Shown here: piece after piece, positions 53,263 to 62,456 of the stretch
Numbering within the stretch: the stretch's first letter is position 1
How the letters are laid out: each line of letters begins with the position of its first letter
Assembly (NCBI GenBank): GCA_007134735.1
Contig: SLKG01000037.1
Location: 1-64,000, forward strand
Source: Kiritimatiellia bacterium
GTDB lineage: Bacteria; Verrucomicrobiota; Kiritimatiellia; SLAD01
Direction: 5' to 3'
DNA: 64,000 nucleotides
Notes under the pieces: generated by a model
What the model saw: the letters and a program-made list of their open reading frames with translations, nothing else
What the model was told of the DNA's origin: nothing
Databases searched by the model: none
Position numbers and translations under genes: made by a program

Positions 53263-56007
53263 CTACGGGACCCGTACGCGCACACGATAGTAGCGGAAAT
53301 CATTCGTGGCCGGAGGCGCATTCGAGGTCGGCCATTGCGTGAGGGTGTCACCACCCTGAAATTCGCCGCCCGCCGCAATCCATTCGCCTTCTTCCGTCAG
53401 TTTGGCGTCCCGGTATAGAACCTGGTACAGGCGGCCCGTGCTGGACACGAAGGAAAAAGCGTCCAGTTCCGTGCCGGATCGAACCGGATTGAAGATATGG
53501 AAGAAGCTGTCCGCATCGGTCGGGTCGGTATCGGCGATATATTCCGCCAGATTTGTCGTTCCGTCACCGTCCGCATCGGCATCGGCCACGGCGCCGGTGG
53601 AAGAGCCGAAATGAACGTATTCCCACCAGTCCGGGATGCCGTCGTCATCGGTGTCCGTATATACCCGGATCCGGACGATCTCGCTGTTCAGCCGTTCCCC
53701 GCCGTCACCGAAGGCAACGGCCTGTAACTCAATCACACCGGCGCCGCTGGTCGAAGTATCCCAGATGAATTCATGCGGTTCGCTTTCCGATACGTCCACC
53801 AGCCATCCATTGGCGGAAAAAGCGACGGAGGTAATCGCGCCGGGCGAAAGCGTCGCGGTGACTTCGGCGGTAACGATCGTACCGGCCTTGAACATGGCCG
53901 GAGGCGCCGGGTTCTCAATGACGCAGGAACCGTTGACGTTGCTGACGATAAACGGGATCACGGCGTGGCCCTGTGTTTCCAGGGAAGACCCCTCATAGGC
54001 GACCGCGCGCAGGGTATGCGGTCCATCCGCGAGACCGGCCGTATCCAATGTGTAGCCGGCCGACACTTCATCCGCGCCCCGGCTCAGGAAGATCATGCCG
54101 CGCGCGCCGATGACGTCTTCGTTCCCGGTCAGCTTCCCCTCGTAGGCGCCGGTTACTTCCGTTCCAATGGCCTCAAAATGGATCTCCACGTGGTAACCTT
54201 CCCACGTGTTGGTGCGCGAACCCACCCACGCTTCGACCGTGTTTCCGACGGTGCGCACATTGAACACCTCCACGCCCGTAACACCCTGTAGGCCGGAATC
54301 GGCGTTCACCTGGTTGCGCAGGGCCGTCATCATGTCGGACAGGCTGGTTTCCGATGAAGCCGTAACGGTGTTGCTGACCACCACGTGGTCCAGGCGGGTC
54401 ACCACAAGCCGGAACACGTCGTCCTCCTGTAGCGTGCCGGTGGCCGAGATCATCTGTCGCGCGGGAAACGGTGTTTCCATCAGGTTGGTTCCGGGCGTAT
54501 GGGCGAACAGGACCGGAGGCCCCGGAGACGAGGTGGTTCCTGCGGTATAGGTGATATGCGCGCCCGCTTCGCCCAACGCGGTTTGAGTCAATTCGATCCG
54601 GTCCGAATGGGCGTACGCGGTAACCGGTGTGAAGAGGGGCGGCGGGGCAACCGACGCATTGATGGCCTCGGCGAGGCCTTGTGCCGCGTCGGCGAGGGTA
54701 TCGCCCGGCTGAATTTCGTACGCGCGTTTTTCCCCGTTGATTTCAGCAAAGATCTCGTCTCCCGCCCGGAGCGCGATATTGGTCAGCGTGGTTACCAACA
54801 GATCGTCAATGAAAAGATCGATCCGGTCCACGGTTCGATCCACGCGCGAGGCCGTGGCCGTAAACGCGATATTCACCAGGCCCTCAAGCACCTCGCCGGG
54901 TTCCAAGCCGTAGACGGCGATGCCGGGCGGCACGGCGTACGGTGCGGTAAGTGGATCGCCGATCACGACGCCCTGGTAAGGGTTCCGCAGGGACATATAA
55001 TAGCTTTCCCCGAGATTGAATCCGCGCGCGTACCAGAAATGCACGCGGGCCTGTGGAAACTTGTTGGTGAACGCACACGGTTCCGTCACGGTGCCGTACG
55101 AACCCGATGCCCCGGCGGAAACCCAGTCGAGAATGGACATTTGAGCGGAATCGAACAGCCGTCCCCCGAAGGAGGTCATGTGATCGGCCAGGGCGCCGGG
55201 CGCGTAATGATTATCCGCCAGGTCGTTGACGCTGCTCAAGCCGGTCAGGTATCCCATGATGTTGGTCTGTCCGGAGAGGGTGTTGGCCCTGAGAATATGA
55301 CTGGTGACGGACGGGTCGAGGAAAAGGGAGAGAAAGGCCGACCGGTCGAATTGCGGCCATCGGACATTGCGCGCGGTGCTGCTGGTGAACATGTAGAAGA
55401 TGTTGGCCTGGGGCGCGGTCTGATCGGCCGACGCACTTCGATCAATCAATCGCCGGTTGTCGTCATCGTTCCAGGCCGTGAGCATGGTGGTGATATAGTA
55501 GCGGCCGTCGCTGGGCCATCCGGAATGGGTGAACGCGATTTCCGTTTCAAAGTAATCGCTTTCGGTATCCACTCCGAGATTGCAGGAATGCGGGGGTTGC
55601 GGCCAGGCCGGCGGCGAAAATTTGTAGTCATAGAACATGGCTGAAGTGAGGGCATTCATATTGGTGCCCCCGCTTCCGAGCTGAACCCGGGAAGGGATGT
55701 CGCGCGAAAATACGATATAGTCGATCTGACTGCCGAGACCGGCCGCGTCGATGTAGTTCAGGATGGGATTGCGGACCTGGTTGCTGAACACGGTTGTGTT
55801 GATCGTGTAGTTGGTGGTTACGTTGATCCGGAACAGGTTGCGGCTGGGAATCCCGCGGATTTCTCGGTAGTAGTTGCCTAGGTCGAGCGAGTGGGGACTT
55901 GCCTCATTTACAACGACCAGCACGTTCTGGGGGCCGCCCCCCGCCCATACGGTGGCGGTCATCAACCACAGAGATAGAAACGGCAGCCAACGGATTTTCA
56001 TTTGCAT
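53263..56007 (-). CDS. TIGR03790-family secreted protein with calcium-type repeats
   Basis: About 914 residues. Signal peptide (MQMKIRWLPFLSLWLMTATVWAGG), then VLVVVNEASPHSLDLGNYYREIRGIPSRN, the TIGR03790 N-terminal signature. The middle has beta-sandwich and Ig-like parts. Near the C-terminus DTDDDGIPDWWEYVHFG and DADADGDGTTNLAEYIADTDPTDADS are thrombospondin-3-like calcium-binding repeats, common in PVC envelope proteins. Probably surface or extracellular; no catalytic activity can be claimed. The ATG at 56007 or 56001 is likely; ribosome site weak. Confidence 0.85.
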   Translation of the reverse strand: MQMKIRWLPFLSLWLMTATVWAGGGPQNVLVVVNEASPHSLDLGNYYREIRGIPSRNLFRINVTTNYTINTTVFSNQVRNPILNYIDAAGLGSQIDYIVFSRDIPSRVQLGSGGTNMNALTSAMFYDYKFSPPAWPQPPHSCNLGVDTESDYFETEIAFTHSGWPSDGRYYITTMLTAWNDDDNRRLIDRSASADQTAPQANIFYMFTSSTARNVRWPQFDRSAFLSLFLDPSVTSHILRANTLSGQTNIMGYLTGLSSVNDLADNHYAPGALADHMTSFGGRLFDSAQMSILDWVSAGASGSYGTVTEPCAFTNKFPQARVHFWYARGFNLGESYYMSLRNPYQGVVIGDPLTAPYAVPPGIAVYGLEPGEVLEGLVNIAFTATASRVDRTVDRIDLFIDDLLVTTLTNIALRAGDEIFAEINGEKRAYEIQPGDTLADAAQGLAEAINASVAPPPLFTPVTAYAHSDRIELTQTALGEAGAHITYTAGTTSSPGPPVLFAHTPGTNLMETPFPARQMISATGTLQEDDVFRLVVTRLDHVVVSNTVTASSETSLSDMMTALRNQVNADSGLQGVTGVEVFNVRTVGNTVEAWVGSRTNTWEGYHVEIHFEAIGTEVTGAYEGKLTGNEDVIGARGMIFLSRGADEVSAGYTLDTAGLADGPHTLRAVAYEGSSLETQGHAVIPFIVSNVNGSCVIENPAPPAMFKAGTIVTAEVTATLSPGAITSVAFSANGWLVDVSESEPHEFIWDTSTSGAGVIELQAVAFGDGGERLNSEIVRIRVYTDTDDDGIPDWWEYVHFGSSTGAVADADADGDGTTNLAEYIADTDPTDADSFFHIFNPVRSGTELDAFSFVSSTGRLYQVLYRDAKLTEEGEWIAAGGEFQGGDTLTQWPTSNAPPATNDFRYYRVRVRVP

Positions 56008-56161
56008 CAGCCGACAATTACAGGTACTGATCGTACCAGCCAATATAAGTCAACATGAGGCGTCCGTCAATGCGTGCCTCCCGTGCCGATGCTTGACCTG
56101 GCCGCGACGGATGTTTAGAGTTGCGAACCGCTTGATAAGGGGAAACCCGGGAGAACAGCAT

Positions 56162-56908
56162 ATGGTTGTAAAGTCAGACGTCGAAGAACATCCTAAAGGA
56201 ACGGAAACCGGCGTGGAGGAACAAGGTTCCCCTTACGCGCTTCTATTTGAACTGGAGGGGGTGGCGATTGAGGCGCGCAAGGCCGAATTCGAGGTATTGC
56301 AGAGCCTGCTTCGCGAACACAAGGTTGATGTGACGGCGCATCATTTCTCAAAGCACTGCCTGAACACCAGCCCGCGGCACTATCTTCCGGATCTACTGGA
56401 GCTTCTGGGCGCCCGGAAGATCTCCGCGAACAAACTGGCGGAGGAAATCGACAGCGGGATGGCGCTGTATTTTTCTTCGAGCGAGGCGGTGTTGAGGTCG
56501 ACCCTGCAAGCGGTACTGGCGGCCGCGGCGGAGAGAGACATGCCGTTGGCCATGCTGACCGCCATCAAACCTTCCACGGCCGAATCGCTGATGAAGCAGT
56601 TGGGTTTGGATCAATGGAATGTGCAGTTGTTTGATTTTGAGCGTCAGGACCGGGTCTTTCCGCGGGCTGATAGTTGGCTGAAGATGGCCAAGTCCCTTTC
56701 CCGCACCCCCCGACAGTGCCTGGCGCTGGCGGGAAGCATGGTTTCAAGCAAATCGGCATTGTCCGCCGGCATGCGCTGTGTGGTGATTCCGGATGAATTT
56801 ACCCTGTTTCAGGATTTCGGCGGCGCGGACGTGGTGGTGGATTCGGATGCGGAGCTTGATCCGAATGAATTGCTCGACATGCTGTGTCCGCTCGAAAGAC
56901 CGTTTTGA
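56162..56908 (+). CDS. Degenerate HAD-like hydrolase
   Basis: A 248-residue HAD-fold protein. The segment LLFELEGVAIEARKAEF aligns with HAD motif I (DxDG), but both aspartates are Glu (E30, E32), so the nucleophile is missing. Later segments (AMLTAIKPSTAESLMKQLGL and QCLALAGSMVSSKSALSAGM) keep the fold. It is probably a non-catalytic relative, or acts by another mechanism. CGGGAGAAC precedes the ATG. It is followed by mazG after 97 bases. Confidence 0.75.
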   Translation: MVVKSDVEEHPKGTETGVEEQGSPYALLFELEGVAIEARKAEFEVLQSLLREHKVDVTAHHFSKHCLNTSPRHYLPDLLELLGARKISANKLAEEIDSGMALYFSSSEAVLRSTLQAVLAAAAERDMPLAMLTAIKPSTAESLMKQLGLDQWNVQLFDFERQDRVFPRADSWLKMAKSLSRTPRQCLALAGSMVSSKSALSAGMRCVVIPDEFTLFQDFGGADVVVDSDAELDPNELLDMLCPLERPF

Positions 56909-57005
56909 AGCCGGGAATATTGCGAATGCGCGGCGGCGGCCCGGACGAAAATATTCCCGGCAGGCGCCGCACTTCCCTGTAAACCATGCCTGATGATGTG
57001 TTCCT

Positions 57006-57788
57006 ATGAAGGCCCCGAAACAATCCGATCCGGTCAAGCGGCTTCTCGAAATCATGCGGATTCTGCGATCCGGGGAAGGGTGCCCGTGGGACCGTGAACA
57101 ATCCCTGGAAACGTTGAGACCGCATCTGGTCGAGGAAAGTTATGAAGTACTCGATGCCATGGAGAGCGGGGACCGTGAGAAATTAAAAGAGGAGCTGGGG
57201 GATTTGCTCCTGCAGATTGTATTTCAATCCCAGATCTGTTCGGAGGAAGGCTCCTTCACGTTTGAGGATGTGGCCGGCCGCATTGCCGATAAACTGGTGC
57301 ATCGCCATCCGCACGTATTTGGCGATGTACAGGTGTCCGGTTCCGGGGAAGTGCTCAAGAACTGGGAGCGTATCAAGCGGGATGAGAAAGAAGAAGGTCC
57401 GCGCTCGGTAACCGAAGGCATTCCCCGCCACCTGCCCGCCTTGCACAAGGCCGAGGAGGTTCAGAAACGCGCGGCACGCGTTGGTTTCGACTGGTGCGAG
57501 ACGGAACAGGTCATGGCAAAGCTGGACGAGGAAGTGGCCGAACTCAAGGAGGCGATGGCCGGCGGAGATCCCGCGCGGGTGCGCGACGAATTGGGTGATG
57601 TGCTGTTCACCGTGGTCAATCTGGCACGCTTCGAAAAACTCCATGCCGAACAGGTTTTGAATGACGCAGTTACGCGTTTCTCCGAACGTTTCCGCCGGAT
57701 CGAAAACCATGTTCACGAACAGGGCCGGGCGCTGACCGACTACACACTGGACGAACTCGAGACCCTGTGGCAGGAGGGGAAGAGGTAG
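57006..57788 (+). CDS. mazG: Nucleoside triphosphate pyrophosphohydrolase MazG
   Basis: A 260-residue MazG with two all-alpha NTPase domains. CPWDREQSLETLRPHLVEESYEVLDAM and EELGDLLLQIVF form the first metal site (ExxE...ExxD), and LDEEVAELKEAM/RDELGDVLFTVVNLARF the second. It hydrolyses NTPs to NMP and pyrophosphate, for example limiting (p)ppGpp-related or damaged nucleotides. Normal length. Confidence 0.96.
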   Translation: MKAPKQSDPVKRLLEIMRILRSGEGCPWDREQSLETLRPHLVEESYEVLDAMESGDREKLKEELGDLLLQIVFQSQICSEEGSFTFEDVAGRIADKLVHRHPHVFGDVQVSGSGEVLKNWERIKRDEKEEGPRSVTEGIPRHLPALHKAEEVQKRAARVGFDWCETEQVMAKLDEEVAELKEAMAGGDPARVRDELGDVLFTVVNLARFEKLHAEQVLNDAVTRFSERFRRIENHVHEQGRALTDYTLDELETLWQEGKR

Positions 57789-57965
57789 GAAGTGTTCAGT
57801 AATCAGTGATCAGTATTCAGTAATTAGTAATCAGTATTCAGTGTTCGGTATGGAAGAGGAATGGAGGGAATATCCTTAATAGTCGACCATGCCGGACACC
57901 GCGCCATCATCGCACGATCGAAGTAACGCCCCACTGAATACTGATTACTGAACACTTCTTACTTC
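57788..57965. repeat. CAGTAATCAGTATTCAGT word inverted repeat
   Basis: GTGTTCAGTAATCAGTGATCAGTATTCAG... at 57792-57845 faces CTGAATACTGATTACTGAACACTT at 57934-57957 (the complement), a long stem between the convergent mazG and cysteine-cluster genes. Confidence 0.85.
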
Positions 57966-58382
57966 TTACTTTCCCTCCGGCTTCGGCCGCCGCTTGTATC
58001 GCCAATCGATTTTCTTGCGGTCGAGATACCGTTCATATTCCTCCGGGCGGCTGAACCGGGCCTTGTAGGGCGAGGCAAAGTGTTCGCATGTGCCGACGGG
58101 CCACCCGTGGTCCCGGCAGATCTGCGGCCGGGTGTCGTATTCCCGGCACTGGTGATGGTCCGTGAGGGAGCGGCATCGGGCTCGTAGCTCGACGTGCCAT
58201 GCGTTCTCGTGATCAATGAATACGTTGACGTCCTCGTGCAGCAGGTACCAACGAATATCATCGTATTCCCGCTTGGTTTTCGGCGTGTCGATTTCAATGG
58301 CCATATAGCGGCAGCATTCCGCGCCGCATTCCCGGCAGGGCAGTGATTTTCGCGATGTACGGCAGTTTTTCTTTCTTGTCAT
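57966..58382 (-). CDS. YkgJ-family cysteine-cluster protein
   Basis: A 138-residue protein. CRECGAECCRYM gives the CxxCxxxCC pattern of YkgJ/PF03692 proteins, thought to bind zinc or Fe-S. Further Cys (ARCRSLTDHHQCREYDTRPQICRDHGWPVGTCEHF) complete it. Basic at both ends. The role is unknown. It diverges from the membrane protein gene at 58485. Confidence 0.88.
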   Translation of the reverse strand: MTRKKNCRTSRKSLPCRECGAECCRYMAIEIDTPKTKREYDDIRWYLLHEDVNVFIDHENAWHVELRARCRSLTDHHQCREYDTRPQICRDHGWPVGTCEHFASPYKARFSRPEEYERYLDRKKIDWRYKRRPKPEGK

Positions 58383-58484
58383 GCGGTGTTCCTCGAATTA
58401 CCGGGCAATACTATACGGGTTTATCACGATGCATCACGCCAAAAAAGTTCGCAAATTAACGGCAAACAGGGTTTAGTTCTCCGC

Positions 58485-60080
58485 ATGAAGAAAAGACGTA
58501 TTGTTTTCTGGCTGCTTCTACTTTTGTTTGCGGGCCTGGTATGCCTCTGGCTGTTTCATGTGCCTTACCGGCCGAACCGCATGTATCGCTTGATCCCCGC
58601 CCATGCGACTTTTGTGAGCACGCATATCGACCTGGCGGCGCACCGGGACGACTTCTTTGGAAATCCCATTGTCATGAGCTTGTTCCGGGTGATGGGGTTG
58701 GACATGACCGAGTGGCAACAGGAATGGAGTGAACCCGGAACGGCGTACTGGATTGATAAACTGCTGGCGGACCGGACGGTGATGGCTCATGTGCCCGCGC
58801 TGGGCCGCACGGGGGCGCCCGCCTGGATCGGGGTAAGTTGGGTCGGGGCCGAAAGCATAAAACTCCGGTGGATGCTTAAACGGGGCCGCTTGGAGGATAT
58901 GACGAGGGTGGATCATCATGCGGGCGGGATGTTCTGGCGCGTTGATGGAGAACCCGGCGACCGGGAGTTCCTGTCCCTGGCCGTTGTGGAAGGCATGGTC
59001 GTGGCGGCCTGGTCCCCGGATCGGAACGCTGTGCAATATGCCTTGGACGCCTATAACGGGACCATTCGGTCGATAGCCTCCGGACGGGGCGGCATCGAGC
59101 AGGGATTGGCTCCGGGGAACGGGTTCGATCCGCGATGCACGGAATCGGCGATGAGCTGGGGTTGGTATGATCCGGGCGCGGACCCTGCCGGATATTTCCC
59201 ATTGTATTTCTCATTTGACCGAATTGATTCCGACGGCATGCGGGGCGCGGTCTGCGCGGCGCGGCCGGAGCGTTGGGAGCGGATTCCCCTGGTGGGGATT
59301 GAGGCACTGGGCCAATTGCTGGGACCGTTGCCCTTCACGTTGGTGGGAGCGCATCCGGACGGATTCTGGGCCTTATGGGATCAATTTGCCCCGGAAGCCT
59401 GGAACGCGGCGATCGAGCACACGCTGCGCGCCGTACCGATTGAAGGTCCGGTAATCGTATCCGTCATGGGGAATGAATATGGCGGGCGTTTTTTCGGGAT
59501 CGGGGTGCCCTCGTTGTTGCTGGCCGCGTACGTGGGGGACGAGGAAACCGGCATCCGGGCCGCCAAGGAAACGCTGGATCGGTTAAACGCGCAATATCGA
59601 TGGGGATTGGTTCCGGAAACCGGTCACGTCGGTGATCAGCCGATCTATGTGGTCGAAAGCACGTCGGACACCGCGTATGCCCGGTTCCGCTATCGTGATC
59701 GGATCGCGTACACGCAGCGGAACGGCTGGTTCCTGGCGGCCAGCCATGCCGATGCCTTGATGAAGCTGATGTCGCGATCCGAGCGTATCGAGGCCGTGGT
59801 GGAAGCCGACGAAGGGCCGTGGCGGACGGGCCTCATGGAGGCCGAAGACGCCGCTTACGGCTGGATCGATTTGAGCAGCGCCGCGACCGTGATCCGGACG
59901 GCCCTCATGGCCTGGTCCCTGAAGCTTTTGTTTGAAGACCCCGTGGAAACGGAAGACACCCGTCGGCATTTGAATGAGGCACGGGCCTGGGTGGACGCCA
60001 TGGCCCCCATGCTCCGCATGCAGTTGTGGCTCGACGCCGACGGCGAAATGAAAACGCTGAAGTTTGAATTAGGAGAATAA
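58485..60080 (+). CDS. Membrane-anchored protein of unknown function
   Basis: 531 residues. N-terminal anchor MKKRRIVFWLLLLLFAGLVCLWLF, then a soluble domain on the outer face (RLIPAHATFVSTHIDLAAHRDDFF). It has features of DUF3352-like envelope proteins: 'P-x-x-A' start, repeated beta/alpha modules (GPVIVSVMGNEYGGRFFGIG; AAKETLDRLNAQYRWGL). Not recognised. The ATG at 58485 is chosen for the anchor; no strong ribosome site. Confidence 0.65.
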   Translation: MKKRRIVFWLLLLLFAGLVCLWLFHVPYRPNRMYRLIPAHATFVSTHIDLAAHRDDFFGNPIVMSLFRVMGLDMTEWQQEWSEPGTAYWIDKLLADRTVMAHVPALGRTGAPAWIGVSWVGAESIKLRWMLKRGRLEDMTRVDHHAGGMFWRVDGEPGDREFLSLAVVEGMVVAAWSPDRNAVQYALDAYNGTIRSIASGRGGIEQGLAPGNGFDPRCTESAMSWGWYDPGADPAGYFPLYFSFDRIDSDGMRGAVCAARPERWERIPLVGIEALGQLLGPLPFTLVGAHPDGFWALWDQFAPEAWNAAIEHTLRAVPIEGPVIVSVMGNEYGGRFFGIGVPSLLLAAYVGDEETGIRAAKETLDRLNAQYRWGLVPETGHVGDQPIYVVESTSDTAYARFRYRDRIAYTQRNGWFLAASHADALMKLMSRSERIEAVVEADEGPWRTGLMEAEDAAYGWIDLSSAATVIRTALMAWSLKLLFEDPVETEDTRRHLNEARAWVDAMAPMLRMQLWLDADGEMKTLKFELGE

Positions 60081-60152
60081 AAAACTTTCGATTCCGATTT
60101 TTGATTGTTAGAAGGCCAGAAATGATCTCGCAAAGGCGCAGAGATCGCAAAG
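60081..60152. repeat. AAATCG / CGCAAAGGCGCAGAG words before the GxxExxY remnant
   Basis: Intergenic words CGATTCCGATTTTTGATTG and TCGCAAAGGCGCAGAGATCGCAAAG (60128-60152). The complement of the second (TTTGCGATCTTGGCGGCTTGGCGAGAG) follows the remnant at 60301-60327. Confidence 0.75.
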
Positions 60153-60293
60153 ATGGATGAAAACAGTATAGGCAGGGAAATCGTCGACGCTGCGCTGAAG
60201 CTCACCGGCATGAAACTCGGTTACCTGCTGAACTTCGGCGAGGCGTTGATGAAAAACGGAATCACGCGAACAGTCAATGGTCTTTCCTGTTGA
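60153..60293 (+). pseudogene. Internally deleted GxxExxY-family gene
   Basis: A 46-residue frame from ATG 60153 joins the N-terminus MDENSIGREIVDAAL to the C-terminal end KLGYLLNFGEALMKNGITRTVNGL of the GxxExxY family (normally about 120-130 residues). The middle is missing, so this looks like an in-frame internal deletion. It is flanked by inverted CGCAAAG words, and a four-helix-bundle remnant follows. Confidence 0.8.
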
Positions 60294-60404
60294 GGAATTT
60301 CTTTGCGATCTTGGCGGCTTGGCGAGAGAAGAATATTCGAACAAGCCTCCGGGCGTACACCGCTTCGCGGCGCCGCTCAAGGGCGACGATGAAGGGGGGC
60401 CAGC

Positions 60405-60683
60405 ATGATCGAGGCGGAACTGAAGGAGCGCACGAAGAAGTTCGAATTGCGCGCCATTGATGTGGTTGAGGCCCTGCCGGGCGGTATGGCGTCCGAGATC
60501 ATAGCGCGTCAATTGGTTGGTGCCGCGACGACTGTTGGGGCGAATTATCGTGCCGTATGCCGTTCGAAATCGGATGCCGATTTCATCTATAAGCTGACGG
60601 TTGTAGAAGAAGAAGCGGATGAAAGCGGTTTTGGGTTGGAGATCATATCGAAAATCGAAAATCTAAAATCAAAAATGGAGTAG
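60405..60683 (+). pseudogene. C-terminally truncated four-helix-bundle protein
   Basis: 92 residues. FELRAIDVVEALPGGMASEIIARQLVGAATTVGANYRAVCRSKSDADFIYKLTVVEEEADESGFGLE is a four-helix-bundle (TIGR02436/S23-type) protein, normally about 120 residues. Its end runs into AAAATCGAAAATCTAAAATC words, giving the tail ISKIENLKSKME. It may be functional but appears truncated. It starts at ATG 60405 just after GGGGGG. Confidence 0.75.
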
Positions 60684-60696
60684 GGATCCCCGCATT

Positions 60697-61203
60697 ATGC
60701 AAAAAACCCCCATTAGCACGAGAATGACCGTGGCTTTTGCCACGGGTTTCGGTCTGGGATTGAGCCCGGTCATGTCGGGTACGGTAGGCAGTCTATGGGG
60801 CGTGGTCCTGGTGCTGGCCATGGCGCCGCTATCCGTGCCGTGGTATGCACTGACCGCTTTTCTGCTGGTCCTGCTGGCCGTTCCCGTTTGCGATGTGGCC
60901 GAGCGTTATTTCCAGAAAAAGGACGATGGACGAATCGTGGCCGATGAATTCATGACGTTTCCGATTTGCATGATCGGCCTTCCGGTAAGTCTCGAATTCT
61001 GGTGGGTCCTGCCCATGGCCTTTGTGACCAACCGGATGTTCGATATATTTAAACTGCCGCCCGCCCGGCAATTCGAGCGTATGGGAGGGGGTGCGGGAGT
61101 GGTGTTCGACGACGCCGCCGCATCGGCGTACAGCCTGATCCTCAATCACGCCCTGTTTCGCCTCATAGTCGGGCTGGGGATTGTCGAATATCTGCTTGGA
61201 TAG
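60697..61203 (+). CDS. pgpA: Phosphatidylglycerophosphatase A
   Basis: A 168-residue membrane phosphatase that makes phosphatidylglycerol. GFGLGLSPVMSGTVGSLWG, GRIVADEFMTF (the D-E motif) and NRMFDIFKLPPARQFERMGGGAGVVFDDAAASAYS are the conserved blocks. Three or four hydrophobic segments. Normal length; it begins 13 bases after the truncated four-helix-bundle gene. Confidence 0.95.
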   Translation: MQKTPISTRMTVAFATGFGLGLSPVMSGTVGSLWGVVLVLAMAPLSVPWYALTAFLLVLLAVPVCDVAERYFQKKDDGRIVADEFMTFPICMIGLPVSLEFWWVLPMAFVTNRMFDIFKLPPARQFERMGGGAGVVFDDAAASAYSLILNHALFRLIVGLGIVEYLLG

Positions 61204-61320
61204 GATGGATCCGGGCGGTGATGTCCCGGCCGGCCTTATGGGTTGCGTCCGTGGGGGCCGCGTGGTATGTGTATTCCATCAGCCGGACGGGATGAGTCCC
61301 CGTTCGATGACCGTCGGACG

Positions 61321-61397
61321 GTGGGTGTAGCTCAGCTGGTTAGAGCGCCAGGTTGTGGCCCTGGAGGCCGCGGGTTCAAGTCCCGTCACTCACCCCA
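61321..61397 (+). tRNA. tRNA-His (anticodon GTG)
   Basis: Acceptor GTGGGTG / CACTCAC, D arm AGCTCAGCTGGTTAGAGC, anticodon stem CCAGG-TTGTGGC-CCTGG giving GTG, T arm GCGGG-TTCAAGT-CCCGT. The preceding G (61320) can pair with C73, the tRNA-His identity feature. CCA is encoded (61395-61397). Confidence 0.96.
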
Positions 61398-61479
61398 TCC
61401 CCGCATGTTCTTCCTTTTCCTTGCTGGGAGCTCATGCCGGTGTATGGGATCCGTCCGGATTCAAGGGGAAGCCGTCTTT

Positions 61480-62403
61480 ATGCCGATGATGAAACCATCC
61501 TGTCCCACGCTTGCGCTGCTTTTATTCGGATTGATCGCATGTGCGGCTCCGGCGCAGGGCGGATCTCCGGCGCGGCGCGTTGTAAGCCTTGCGCCCAGCC
61601 TGACCGAACTGATTTTCGATCTTGGATTGGAAGCCCACCTGGTCGGCCGGTCAAGTGCCTGTGATTATCCCCCGGAGGCGCTGGCCCTTCCGGTAGCCGG
61701 CCCGTTCGGCAAGCCCAATACCGAACAGTTGCAGTATTTGCGCGCGGACCTTGTGCTCGCCACGGATCTGGAACGTCCCGGATTATTGCAGGCGCTTCGG
61801 CGCGCCGGCACGGAGACGCTTGTGCTTCCTTGTGAGAGCTGGGATCAGTTGATGGTTGCGGCGGTAACCATAGCCGAAGCGTTGGGTGATCCGGAAGCCG
61901 GTCGGACATGGTCCGGGGAGATGAACGGTCGGCGCCAGGCACTCGAAAGGCGCGTGAACGCGTTTTACGAATCACGCGAGCGGCCGCGCGTATATCTGGA
62001 GATTTGGGGGCGTCCGCCGACAACGGCCGGCGCCGGCACGATATTGAACGAGACCGTGACCATGGCCGGGGGGCGCAATATAGCGGGCGGGTTGCGGACG
62101 GGGTACCGGCCCATAAGCAGCGAATGGGTGATTCGCGAAGATCCGGACGTGATTGTTTTCGCTTATATGCTTCCGGGACACGAACCGGCTGAAGCCCTGC
62201 GGACGCGTAAGGGATGGTCCTCCCTGCGCGCGGTACGGAAAGGTGCGATGTGTGACGGGATCCCTCCTGATTGGCTTCTCCGGCCGGGTCCACGGCTGAT
62301 ACGGGGTGCGGAAGCCCTGGCGCAATGCCTGATGGACATGTCGGAAGAAAGGGAACATGCCGGGGGCGATGGAAACAGGCAAACGGTCGACCCGGGAGAG
62401 TGA
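61480..62403 (+). CDS. Metal-chelate/cobalamin ABC transporter binding lipoprotein (BtuF/FecB-like)
   Basis: A 307-residue periplasmic binding protein. The signal ends LLLFGLIAC, a plausible lipobox, so it may be lipid-anchored. ARRVVSLAPSLTELIFDLGLEAHLVGRSSACDYP is the BtuF-like N-terminus. The helical-backbone fold receives corrinoids or iron chelates. AAGGGGAAG precedes ATG 61480. The permease and ATPase genes follow, so the three form one importer; no cobalamin riboswitch is visible upstream, so the ligand is open. Confidence 0.85.
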   Translation: MPMMKPSCPTLALLLFGLIACAAPAQGGSPARRVVSLAPSLTELIFDLGLEAHLVGRSSACDYPPEALALPVAGPFGKPNTEQLQYLRADLVLATDLERPGLLQALRRAGTETLVLPCESWDQLMVAAVTIAEALGDPEAGRTWSGEMNGRRQALERRVNAFYESRERPRVYLEIWGRPPTTAGAGTILNETVTMAGGRNIAGGLRTGYRPISSEWVIREDPDVIVFAYMLPGHEPAEALRTRKGWSSLRAVRKGAMCDGIPPDWLLRPGPRLIRGAEALAQCLMDMSEEREHAGGDGNRQTVDPGE

Positions 62404-62456
62404 ATGCCGCTTTGGCGCTTTCTTGAAGGCCGGGTCCGTGTTATTCCGGTTGGATC

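Noticed and set aside
61398-61479. Cobalamin riboswitch upstream of the BtuF-like gene
   Set aside because: Only 82 bases separate tRNA-His from the start, far too short for one, and no B12 box is visible.
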